Of a stretch of 64,000 nucleotides of DNA, positions 35,626-43,895 are shown one piece after another. Below the pieces are notes generated by a model. It ran no database searches, had not been told where the DNA came from, and was given only the letters and a program-made list of their open reading frames with translations. The translations under genes were made by a program, and so were the position numbers. Position 1 is the first letter of the stretch, and every line of letters starts with the position of its first letter. This DNA is from Rhodococcus sp. P-2 (GTDB taxonomy: Bacteria; Actinomycetota; Actinomycetes; Mycobacteriales; Mycobacteriaceae), in the NCBI RefSeq assembly GCF_016598535.1, contig NZ_CP066779.1:2232001-2296000 (forward strand), read 5' to 3'.

Positions 35626-36270
35626 TCAGCTCGACACTCCGCGTGCAGCCAGAAAGTCGTCCACGATCTGCTCACACGCAGCCTCCCCGAGAGGCGTCAG
35701 CGTGGCCAGCTTGGTGAGCACCAAAGGTCCGACCAACTGAGCAAGTGCGACGTCGTAGTCGTACTCCCCCAACGCGTCGATCGCGTCCGGCGAGCGCAGG
35801 ATCCGATCGAACGCGTGACGGTACTGCTCGAAAACCGTCTGGCGCAGCGATCGCAATTCGGGCTTGTCCGTGGACAGGGCATCGACGCTCGAGTAACCCT
35901 TCAGCTCCGGTCCCAAGCCGAGCCAGCACATCGCCGTCACCTGGATCGGTGCGCTTTCGATGGCCTTGGCCTGACTGGTCAACAACTCGAGCAATTGCGC
36001 GCGGAGATCGCCTTCACCGGACATCTCCGGCACCGGCGGTAGTAGACGTGCAAATGCCGCGGCGAGTAACTCCGTGCCGCTGTCGAAATGGCGATACAGC
36101 GTCGCACGCGCGACGTTGGCCAACTTGGTGACGGCATCGATCGTCACGGCGTCGACGCCGCCTTCTGCCAGCAGCGTGGTCGCTGCGTCGAGCAACCTCG
36201 ACCTGGAGCGCTGTTTGCGCGGGTCCTCGTCGTTTCCCTGCTGATCGATTCCCTGCTTGTCGATTCCCAC
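35626..36270 (-). CDS. TetR/AcrR family transcriptional regulator
   Basis: A 214-residue regulator with a basic lead-in (NDEDPRKQRSRSRLLDAATTLLAEGG), the recognition region AVTKLANVARATLYRHFDSGTELLAAAF, and a helical effector domain. The long ORF upstream (to 36468) runs through the divergent promoter; I place the start at GTG 36270, which has GAAG eight bases upstream, with GTG 36276 as alternative. It is divergent from the DHA2 efflux gene and is most likely its repressor. Confidence 0.87.
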   Translation of the reverse strand: MGIDKQGIDQQGNDEDPRKQRSRSRLLDAATTLLAEGGVDAVTIDAVTKLANVARATLYRHFDSGTELLAAAFARLLPPVPEMSGEGDLRAQLLELLTSQAKAIESAPIQVTAMCWLGLGPELKGYSSVDALSTDKPELRSLRQTVFEQYRHAFDRILRSPDAIDALGEYDYDVALAQLVGPLVLTKLATLTPLGEAACEQIVDDFLAARGVSS

Positions 36271-36301
36271 CGTCACAACTTCAGTTATACCCACTTGGGG
36301 G

Positions 36302-36331
36302 TTGTGGAACTGCTGTTCTTGTAACGATACT
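36302..36331 (+). promoter_or_regulatory. Promoter/operator of the DHA2-type MFS gene
   Basis: -35 TTGTGG (36302-36307), an 18-bp spacer, -10 GATACT (36326-36331). The imperfect palindrome GTAACGATAC (36321-36330, 8 of 10 positions symmetric) covers the -10 hexamer, where a TetR dimer would block transcription. Confidence 0.45.
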
Positions 36332-36359
36332 GATGGTCTTGTTTCTATCGGGAGGTTTC

Positions 36360-37877
36360 GTGAGTAGCGATACGACGCTCGAACAGTCGACGTGGACCAT
36401 CCGACAGATCTGGATGCTGACGGTCGCATGCTGCGCTGTCGCGCTGGTCGTCGCAGCAATGGCCGCACTCAACACGGCCCTTCCCGACCTGGCCCGCGAT
36501 ACCGGAGCAACACAGAGCCAGCTCACGTGGATCGTGGACGGGTACACGCTCACACTGGCTTGCCTCCTGTTGCCGGCGGGCGCACTCGGCGATCGCTACG
36601 GTCGACGCGAACTGCTCATGTTCGGACTACTTGTTTTTGCTGCCGGCTCGTCGATTCCGGTCTTCGCGGACGAGCCGTCGTGGATCATCGCCTCCCGCGT
36701 GATCTCCGGCGTCGGCGCCGCGTTTGTCATGCCGGCGACGTTGTCTCTGCTCACTGCAGGTTTCCCGCCGGCGCAGCGTGCCCGCGCCGTCGGAGTCTGG
36801 TCCGGCGTCGCAGGGTCCGGTGCAATCGCCGGACTCGTCGTCTCCGGGTTGCTCCTCGAAAAGTGGTCCTGGCATTCGATTTTCGTCAGCCTGGCCGTCA
36901 TCTCCGTCCTGATCCTCGTGGTGTCGTTCACGATCGTGACATCGAAAGACGCGGAGGCAGCTCCCCTCGATCTACCTGGCACCGCACTGATCGCCGGCTC
37001 GATCGGACTGTTCGTCCTGGGCATGATCGAGGCACCCGCCCGCGGTTGGCTCGATCCGGTGGTTCTCGCGTTGCTGATCGGCGGAATTGCCATGACGGCA
37101 GTCTTCAGCTGGGTCGAATTACGCACTCGCCATCCACTTCTGGACGTGAGGCTGTTCGCCAATCGCGCATTCGGCAGCGGCGCAGCGTCACTGACTCTGC
37201 AATTCCTGGCGACTTTCGGCTTGTTCTTCCTGATCGTGCAGTATCTCCAACTGGTGCTCGACTACTCCCCACTGCAATCGGCGCTCGCCCTCATGCCGAT
37301 CGCCGTCCCGGTGATGGCGCTGTCCGTGGTTGCGCCCCTACTGATTCCGCGTATCGGCCTTCGCGCTCTCACCGCCACCGGGGTTGCCTTCCTCGGAACC
37401 GGAATTGCGCTCTTGACGCGCTTGGACGCCAGTTCGACCTATGCCGAAGTCTGTGTCCCCTTGGTAGTAGCCGCTATCGGATTGGGCTTGTCGACAACTC
37501 CCGCCACTGCTGCCATCGTCTCCAACGCACCAGACTCAAAACAGGGTGTTGCCTCAGCGGTCAACGACGCAACCCGTGAGATCGGCTCTGCCATCGGTGT
37601 TGCACTGGCGGGAAGTATCCTCGCCGCCGGCTACGGCAATCACGTCCAGCCCGCGGTCGACTTGCTGCCCGAACCCGCCAAGGAACCGGTATCCGGTTCT
37701 CTGGCCGCTGCTCTCCATGTCGCCGAAGCAGCCGGGCCGCAGGGAGCCCAGTTGGCCGAATTCGCCCGTGAATCCTTCATTAAAGGCATGGATCAAGGAG
37801 CACTCACGCTCGCCGCGATCATGTGGGTATCCGCGATCGTTCTGGGATTCTGGGCTCCGGGTCGTCAGCGAGACTGA
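36360..37877 (+). CDS. DHA2-type MFS drug/proton antiporter
   Basis: A 505-residue multidrug-efflux-type transporter with about 14 hydrophobic segments. Motif A is LPAGALGDRYGRRELLMFG, motif C-like region GVWSGVAGSGAIAGLVVSGLL, and the N-terminal AALNTALPDLARDTGATQSQLTWIVDGYTL is typical of the EmrB/QacA/SmvA group. The GTG start follows GGGAGG; an earlier ATG at 36333 lies inside the promoter. Its 3' end overlaps the convergent Lrp gene by 13 bases. Substrate unknown; control is probably by the divergent TetR. Confidence 0.92.
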   Translation: MSSDTTLEQSTWTIRQIWMLTVACCAVALVVAAMAALNTALPDLARDTGATQSQLTWIVDGYTLTLACLLLPAGALGDRYGRRELLMFGLLVFAAGSSIPVFADEPSWIIASRVISGVGAAFVMPATLSLLTAGFPPAQRARAVGVWSGVAGSGAIAGLVVSGLLLEKWSWHSIFVSLAVISVLILVVSFTIVTSKDAEAAPLDLPGTALIAGSIGLFVLGMIEAPARGWLDPVVLALLIGGIAMTAVFSWVELRTRHPLLDVRLFANRAFGSGAASLTLQFLATFGLFFLIVQYLQLVLDYSPLQSALALMPIAVPVMALSVVAPLLIPRIGLRALTATGVAFLGTGIALLTRLDASSTYAEVCVPLVVAAIGLGLSTTPATAAIVSNAPDSKQGVASAVNDATREIGSAIGVALAGSILAAGYGNHVQPAVDLLPEPAKEPVSGSLAAALHVAEAAGPQGAQLAEFARESFIKGMDQGALTLAAIMWVSAIVLGFWAPGRQRD

Positions 37878-38395
37878 CCGTCGCGTCGATACGCCGGAGC
37901 CTTGGTCGCCTGCTTGGACTGCAACGTCTGCAGCAGGGGCATCGACCGGAGCGGTACCACCACCGAGAGAACCATGACGCTGGTCGACCGGGTGGCTATC
38001 CCCGACCGATTCAGTTCGAGCAGCGTCGCTTGCAAATCCTCGTGCGACGCAGCGGCAATCCTGCACAGCACGTCGCCGGAACCGGTAGTGGCAAAGGCTT
38101 CGAGCACACCGGGTATTGCCTCGAGTTCCGCTGTGACGGTGTCGAGCGCCCCCTGGGCGATCTGCAAAGTCACGAATGCTTGCACTCCGAAACCCGCTGC
38201 AGCCAAATTGACGTGCGGTGCGTATCCGGCGATGACGCCCGCGTCTTCCATCCTTTTCAATCTCGCCTGCACCGTCGCCCGGGCAACCTTGACCTGACGC
38301 GAAAGCTCCAACGCACCGGCTCTCGGGTGCTTGTTCATCGCGTCCAACAGAGCCAGATCCACTGCGTCGAGATTCACGTCTGCTCCACTCGCCAT
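37865..38395 (-). CDS. Lrp/AsnC family transcriptional regulator
   Basis: A 176-residue feast/famine regulator: HTH DAVDLALLDAMNKHPRAGALELSRQVKVARATVQARLKRMEDAGVI (about 10-54) and a C-terminal RAM domain (VQAFVTLQIAQGALDTVTAELEAIPGVLEAFATTGSGDVLCRIAA) that senses amino acids. It is divergent from hppD, so regulation of tyrosine/phenylalanine breakdown in response to an aromatic amino acid is a reasonable inference. Confidence 0.9.
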   Translation of the reverse strand: MASGADVNLDAVDLALLDAMNKHPRAGALELSRQVKVARATVQARLKRMEDAGVIAGYAPHVNLAAAGFGVQAFVTLQIAQGALDTVTAELEAIPGVLEAFATTGSGDVLCRIAAASHEDLQATLLELNRSGIATRSTSVMVLSVVVPLRSMPLLQTLQSKQATKAPAYRRDGQSR

Positions 38396-38472
38396 TCAAC
38401 TATGCAAACTGCCTACAAAACCATGCCGTTGTCTTCGGATTCCGGCGCTGTGTCTACTTTCAACTACCTCCG

Positions 38473-39778
<1,306 letters not shown>

Positions 39779-39784
39779 GGTGGG

Positions 39785-40435
39785 TCAGCTGTTTTCGGTC
39801 CAAGCCCAGACCACCGCGGGTCGCCCGGTGGCGCTGACCCGGACTCGTTCGTCGGTTCGTTCCAGTCCGGGCAGCGACTTGAGTGTGCGGTTCAAGTTGC
39901 CCGGGTCCGGACGCACACCGGAAAGCTCCTCCGCCACGGCCAAGGCGTACGACGCCGGAAACGACGGTCCCAGCAGCGCTCGTGTGAATGCCTGATCTCG
40001 CCACAAGAGGGTGTCCGCAAGGATGGGGCGAGTATCGGCGACTATCCGATTGTGGTCGAACGCAAGGTCCCCCGGGTTGTCCCAGCTCACCCATTCGGCT
40101 GAACCCGGCACCTCGTCAGACGAGATCACTGCCCACATGGTCACCGAGAGCGTCGGACCACGAGGGTCGCGATTGGGCTCGTCGAACACGGTCAGTTGTC
40201 CACCGGCCAGGATCTTCTCTTCGGGAATTCCGAGCTTGGTGGTCACGGCTCGCCTGGCGGCGTCCTGCAACCGCTCACCGGCGCCCAGCAGTACACCGGG
40301 CAGCGCCAACTGCCCGGTGTACGGCTCCGCTTGCCGCGGAGTGACGGCAAATCGCAACATCCCGGGTTCCGGATTGCCGAACCGGAGCGCGATGACATCG
40401 ATCGAGACAAGTGACTGGTCCACACCGTCCATCAT
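39785..40435 (-). CDS. Nudix-fold protein with C-terminal winged helix, NrtR-like regulator
   Basis: A 216-residue protein. The N-terminal Nudix domain keeps the fold (IDVIALRFGN, QLALPGVLLGAGERLQDAARRAVTTKLGI), but the Nudix box is degenerate: RAVTTKLG replaces the catalytic REUxEExG, so pyrophosphohydrolysis is unlikely. The C-terminal part (FDHNRIVADTRPILAD, then FPASYALAVAEELSGVRPDPGNLNRTLKSLPGLER, ending GRPAVVWAW) matches the winged helix of NrtR, the ADP-ribose-sensing repressor of NAD genes. Last gene of the J-kinase/vWA/PurA-like operon: its ATG overlaps the stop of the PurA-like gene. I infer an autoregulator acting at the palindrome at 43756. Annotation pipelines will probably call it a Nudix hydrolase. 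Confidence 0.78.
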   Translation of the reverse strand: MMDGVDQSLVSIDVIALRFGNPEPGMLRFAVTPRQAEPYTGQLALPGVLLGAGERLQDAARRAVTTKLGIPEEKILAGGQLTVFDEPNRDPRGPTLSVTMWAVISSDEVPGSAEWVSWDNPGDLAFDHNRIVADTRPILADTLLWRDQAFTRALLGPSFPASYALAVAEELSGVRPDPGNLNRTLKSLPGLERTDERVRVSATGRPAVVWAWTENS

Positions 40436-41718
40436 GCAGGCACAGGGCTCCACTCACGACGATCGGCCCGGTCAGGGCCGTCGGCAGTCAGAACCACCGG
40501 AACTCCCATTTCCTGACCCAGGTAACCGGCGAAGCCCTCCCTGTCAGTCGGAATACCCTTCGGCACAACCGCTACGGCTTGCAAGGCATCTGTCAGTGCC
40601 TGTTGGTGATCGAGATCCTTCCACTGTCCGACCGGGAGGGATCGCCACCCCTCGTATTCCTGCACCCCGTGGATCGGGATGCCTGCCGTCAGGCCACGAT
40701 CCATCGCATCGAGGTGCGTCAGCGCCAATCCGTCGACGCCACCGCTGACCTCGATTGCGTAGCGCAACAACAACTCGTCGAGGTGCCCGATCCGAAACTC
40801 ACCTTGATACTCGCCGGTGCCGTTGTGCTCCTCGGGCAAGACCTTCGCCAGCGCTGGATCCTCGGTCGGGAAGGGCCCAGCTCCGTGCCGTGTCATGTAG
40901 GTGCGGGTGACACCGAGTACGTAACTGTCCCGGCCCAACTGGTCGATCATTGCTCGCGCATTCGACGGCTCGACCGTCGACCATGTGGTGTGTGGGTGAA
41001 AGCCCCGCCACTCGTCGAGAAGGACACCTTGTGCCCCCTCGAACACCAATCGGCCATCAGCACCGATCGCACCCAAAGCCTCCGGACCGGTGATGTCCAC
41101 GACCGCAGCGAATTCCGTATACATGTCGACCATGTCGTCGATCGGCGGAAAACCGTGGCGACTCTCCGCGATCATCGGATCGTGGAATGTGGCCAACGCC
41201 GACAACTTACGACGCAAGGAGTCCGGCCGAAGGCAGTCCCCCACCGTAGGCGCATTCGCAACTTCGAGCGCATACGCCGCAGTCTCACCGATCCCCTTTC
41301 CACACGAGCCGTGTCGGTTACCGCCGCGAGCATCCTCGCGGGCCCTGTTGGCGGCCACGTGAATCGGTGTCGTCAACAATGCGCGCGCGTCGATCCGTAT
41401 CAGATCGAACGGGTTTCGAACTCCGAGCGCTTCCAGAGCACGCGCCTCCCGGGCGAGCGCGATGGGCTCGACCAACACGAATCTCGAGAGAAACGTCGGG
41501 ACGCCGGACAGCGTGCCCGAACCGAACTGCGAAAACGTGTGGTGCCGCTCGCCGACCGTTACGTTGTGCGCTGCCTGTGCCCCACCGTTGAAGCGGACCA
41601 CTGCGGCCACATCCAGGTCGGCTTGATCGGAGCACAGCCAATCGACGGTTGCTCCCTTCCCTGCATCTCCGAACCCGAGGTCTACGACGACGATGTCGCG
41701 GTCTTCGAACGGCTCCAT
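40432..41718 (-). CDS. Adenylosuccinate synthetase-like protein, divergent
   Basis: A 428-residue PurA-fold protein, the canonical length. Retained motifs are the P-loop-like GFGDAGKGATVDWL (catalytic Asp; canonical Glu is Ala), NGGAQAAHNV (catalytic His), CGKGIGETAAY (IMP loop, Arg to Lys), VFEGAQGVLLDEW, and TRHGAGPFPTED. The aspartate-binding loop, TTGR.R in true PurA, reads EYQGEFRIGHLD, so the Arg residues that hold L-aspartate appear lost. It likely phosphorylates or ligates a purine-nucleotide-like substrate with a different partner. ATG 41718 (six bases after GAGGAG) preferred over 41721. It lies 12 bases after the vWA gene and overlaps the NrtR-like gene. This is unlikely to be the housekeeping PurA. 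Confidence 0.82.
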   Translation of the reverse strand: MEPFEDRDIVVVDLGFGDAGKGATVDWLCSDQADLDVAAVVRFNGGAQAAHNVTVGERHHTFSQFGSGTLSGVPTFLSRFVLVEPIALAREARALEALGVRNPFDLIRIDARALLTTPIHVAANRAREDARGGNRHGSCGKGIGETAAYALEVANAPTVGDCLRPDSLRRKLSALATFHDPMIAESRHGFPPIDDMVDMYTEFAAVVDITGPEALGAIGADGRLVFEGAQGVLLDEWRGFHPHTTWSTVEPSNARAMIDQLGRDSYVLGVTRTYMTRHGAGPFPTEDPALAKVLPEEHNGTGEYQGEFRIGHLDELLLRYAIEVSGGVDGLALTHLDAMDRGLTAGIPIHGVQEYEGWRSLPVGQWKDLDHQQALTDALQAVAVVPKGIPTDREGFAGYLGQEMGVPVVLTADGPDRADRREWSPVPA

Positions 41719-41730
41719 CATGTTCTCCTC

Positions 41731-42717
41731 TCAAGCGAAATCGACATCGTCAGTGCTCGTTCCGAGGTCGCGGGGCAATCCGGCCACCGTTGCCGGATTG
41801 CGACTCGGAATCCGAGCCAGAGCCTTTCCGACGGTCTCGGCTTCAGCCCTGGAACCGATGTCACGGAGATCCGCCAGCCCGTCACGCAGGTCGATACGGT
41901 CCTCGCCGATTCCGACCGTCAGTGCTATCAGTTCGCATACTGCAGCGGGGTTGTCGAGTTTCACGAACCGCTCACCGAGCAACTCCCTCCAGTGATCGGC
42001 GATTTCCGGATCATTGAAGTACGACGACTGATCGGGCAACACGTAGTAGACATTCCACCGTTCTTCGAGTTCACGGTAGATCGACGGCACCGATACGTCC
42101 TGACGCACCTTGTCACCGATCACCGAACGGATGTGACGAGCCGAGAGTCTCGGCTTGTTCAACTCGTCGCCGATGATGAAGAGGTAGCCTTTCCGTCCCC
42201 GCTTCTCCCAGGCGTCGGTACTCGTGTGACGCGCCATGAAATATGCCGCCAATTCATAGCTTTCCGATTTCTGACCGCCTCCGTTGCCTTCGAGAAAAAT
42301 GGTGCGTAACTGTTCGTCCATCGCGTTTCCCGACTCGAACTGTCCGACTTGAAGCGGCACCCGGTCGGAATCTGCGTCGCCGATACCGCCGAACAGAATC
42401 TGCGGATCATCCGCATATCCCTTCCGTTGGAGCAGTCCGTGTAGCTTCCCGAGCTTGTCCTGCATGATGCGGGGGACAGCACCCATCGAACCGGTGACAT
42501 CGAAAAGCACTGCTATCGGCAGAGAATCGGGGTGTCCGTCCGAATCTCGGCATTCACGCTTGTCGACGCCGAAGGGGTCGAGGGTCGGGTCCGCCTTCCA
42601 ACTGCTTCGCGGACGCGACCGAAGCAAATCGGTGTAGCCGAAGTCGTCGACACCGCGCGCGGCACGGAAAGTCTTGCCCGCCAAATAGGTGTTGTCATCC
42701 CAGTATCCGTAGCCCAT
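41731..42717 (-). CDS. vWA domain-containing protein
   Basis: A 328-residue cytoplasmic protein without signal or membrane segments. The von Willebrand A domain (about 70-260) has the MIDAS motif FDVTGSMG, a following metal-site region GGIGDADSDRVPLQ, and the strand LFIIGDELNK. N-terminal GYGYWDDNTYLAGKTFRAARG and the C-terminal helical part are not recognisable. MIDAS-type vWA proteins bind partner proteins through a divalent metal. The ATG is preceded by AAAGGACAG; a GTG nine bases earlier would overlap the kinase-like gene stop. Second gene of the four-gene operon. Confidence 0.85.
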   Translation of the reverse strand: MGYGYWDDNTYLAGKTFRAARGVDDFGYTDLLRSRPRSSWKADPTLDPFGVDKRECRDSDGHPDSLPIAVLFDVTGSMGAVPRIMQDKLGKLHGLLQRKGYADDPQILFGGIGDADSDRVPLQVGQFESGNAMDEQLRTIFLEGNGGGQKSESYELAAYFMARHTSTDAWEKRGRKGYLFIIGDELNKPRLSARHIRSVIGDKVRQDVSVPSIYRELEERWNVYYVLPDQSSYFNDPEIADHWRELLGERFVKLDNPAAVCELIALTVGIGEDRIDLRDGLADLRDIGSRAEAETVGKALARIPSRNPATVAGLPRDLGTSTDDVDFA

Positions 42718-42722
42718 GATGA

Positions 42723-43754
42723 TCACTGTCCTTTCGTGGAGGGGACGGCGAACGGACGAAATATCCGCCGGCCGTAGAGAAGATCGAGGAGTTCGTCGAA
42801 CTCGTCAAGTAGGTCGACCGCGTCGGGACGCAGTCTCGGGTTGTCCTGCAGGCAGCCCCGAGCAAAAGCCTTCATTCTCTCGTGAGCCTGCTCGCCCAGC
42901 ATTCGCAGCATCAAGCGATGAGCCATGTAGACGTCCCACGCGGGAGACGCTGTTTCGCCGACTTCCCTTGGGTAGGAATCGCGATCGGAACCGATCGTCG
43001 CCACCGGGCGGCTGCCGGTGCGGGTGGCAAAGGACCACCCGACCAGCACCACCCCGTGCCGATCAGGCTCGATCAGCACGTTCTCCGCAGTGATCGCGGT
43101 GTGCACCCAACCAGTCGCATGCGCCGCTGCCAGAGCCCGAAGCAGCCGTCGGTGCATCCACGCCCAGTCACGCGGATCGAGGCCCCCTGGATACGCCTCA
43201 CGAACGTCGGCGAGGCTCACGAAACCTTCGGTCAGATCGTCCAGCACGTCGATCTGGCGTCGCGCGCCGGCGTCCACATGAGTGATTCGGTCGATCAACC
43301 GCGGGAAGTACGGCGCTGCCCAACCGGCTTCGCACGAATTCTCGATGTCCGTCAACACATTCCGTTCGGCCTCGATCATCGAGTTCGCCCGAGGGTTTCG
43401 CGGAATCTTGAGTACGACACCGGCATCGGACCGGTACAGGTTGGCAACCGAGCCGCGGGCTACCAGTCCACCCAACGAATACTCTCCCCGTTCGCCCACA
43501 TATACGGGACGAGAATCTGCGGACTCGACCTCTGCCGACCAACTCCGGTAGAGCTCGTTCAACCGAGATGTTGCCGCCGAGTACCGCACCCGATCTTCGG
43601 GCTTCGCCCGGTCCGGATGGATGGCAGAGGCGAGCCGATGAAAACGACGCTTTGCAGCGCGGCGGGAGTCGAGATCACTGGGGACTCCCCCGAACACATC
43701 AGCCGAAACCTTTGCCGTCTCGACTGTTTCGAGTGCAGTGCGCGTCGTTTTCAT
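42723..43754 (-). CDS. J-domain/protein-kinase-like (pseudokinase) protein
   Basis: A 343-residue two-domain protein. Residues about 15-72 form a J-domain-like module with the diagnostic HPD at 46-48 (RRFHRLASAIHPDRAKPEDR), implying contact with DnaK. Residues about 88-330 are a protein-kinase-like fold: a glycine-rich GLVARGSVANLYR, the strand VVLKIPRN with a Lys at 116, and a catalytic-loop equivalent VHTAITAENVLI. The HRD Asp is replaced by Ala at 220, and the DFG region reads VGWSF, so catalysis is unlikely: a pseudokinase or nucleotide-binding scaffold. First gene of the operon. The ATG lies directly next to a 23-bp palindrome and six bases from a -10 box, so translation is probably leaderless. 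Confidence 0.82.
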   Translation of the reverse strand: MKTTRTALETVETAKVSADVFGGVPSDLDSRRAAKRRFHRLASAIHPDRAKPEDRVRYSAATSRLNELYRSWSAEVESADSRPVYVGERGEYSLGGLVARGSVANLYRSDAGVVLKIPRNPRANSMIEAERNVLTDIENSCEAGWAAPYFPRLIDRITHVDAGARRQIDVLDDLTEGFVSLADVREAYPGGLDPRDWAWMHRRLLRALAAAHATGWVHTAITAENVLIEPDRHGVVLVGWSFATRTGSRPVATIGSDRDSYPREVGETASPAWDVYMAHRLMLRMLGEQAHERMKAFARGCLQDNPRLRPDAVDLLDEFDELLDLLYGRRIFRPFAVPSTKGQ

Positions 43755-43755
43755 G

Positions 43756-43789
43756 GTTTTAGTCTAACTGACTAAAACGAATGCGGCAA
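43756..43789 (-). promoter_or_regulatory. Leaderless promoter inside a 23-bp palindrome, J-kinase/vWA/PurA-like operon
   Basis: GTTTTAGTC (43756-43764) and GACTAAAAC (43770-43778) are perfect 9-bp inverted arms around five bases. On the minus strand a promoter fits exactly: -35 TTGCCG (43784-43789), a 17-bp spacer, -10 TAGACT (43761-43766), then six bases and the ATG. The palindrome spans the -10 and half the spacer, so a bound dimer would exclude RNA polymerase. The operon's own NrtR-like protein is the natural candidate. Confidence 0.75.
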
Positions 43790-43791
43790 CA

Positions 43792-43826
43792 ATGCGTATT
43801 TCATCCCGGTAGATGCGCATTGCATC
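43792..43826. repeat. Pair of 14-bp direct repeats upstream of the operon promoter
   Basis: ATGCGTATTTCATC (43792-43805) and ATGCGCATTGCATC (43813-43826) match at 12 of 14 positions and start 21 bp apart, two helical turns. Relative to the leftward promoter they begin two bases upstream of the -35, the usual place for an activator. They could alternatively serve the rightward siderophore-interacting-protein gene. Confidence 0.6.
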
Positions 43827-43856
43827 CTCACCATCGAGACCGGTCTCGCTTGAAGA

Positions 43857-43868
43857 TAGGTATACCTA
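43857..43868. promoter_or_regulatory. Candidate DtxR/IdeR-type iron box before the siderophore-interacting protein gene
   Basis: TAGGTATACCTA is a perfect 12-bp palindrome 27 bases before the ATG at 43896. Its AGGTnnACCT core resembles the IdeR/DmdR iron box (TTAGGTTAGGCTAACCTAA) though the flanks do not match fully. Iron repression of an iron-release flavoprotein would be expected. Confidence 0.55.
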
Positions 43869-43895
43869 ACTTCGATTGCTTCCAAGGAGCATCAC

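Noticed and set aside
40411-42309. 632-codon plus-strand frame across the PurA-like and vWA genes
   Set aside because: Antisense to two well-supported genes; no motif and no ribosome site. The same applies to the antisense frames at 24581-25780, 27738-28895, 29258-30700 and 52608-53798.
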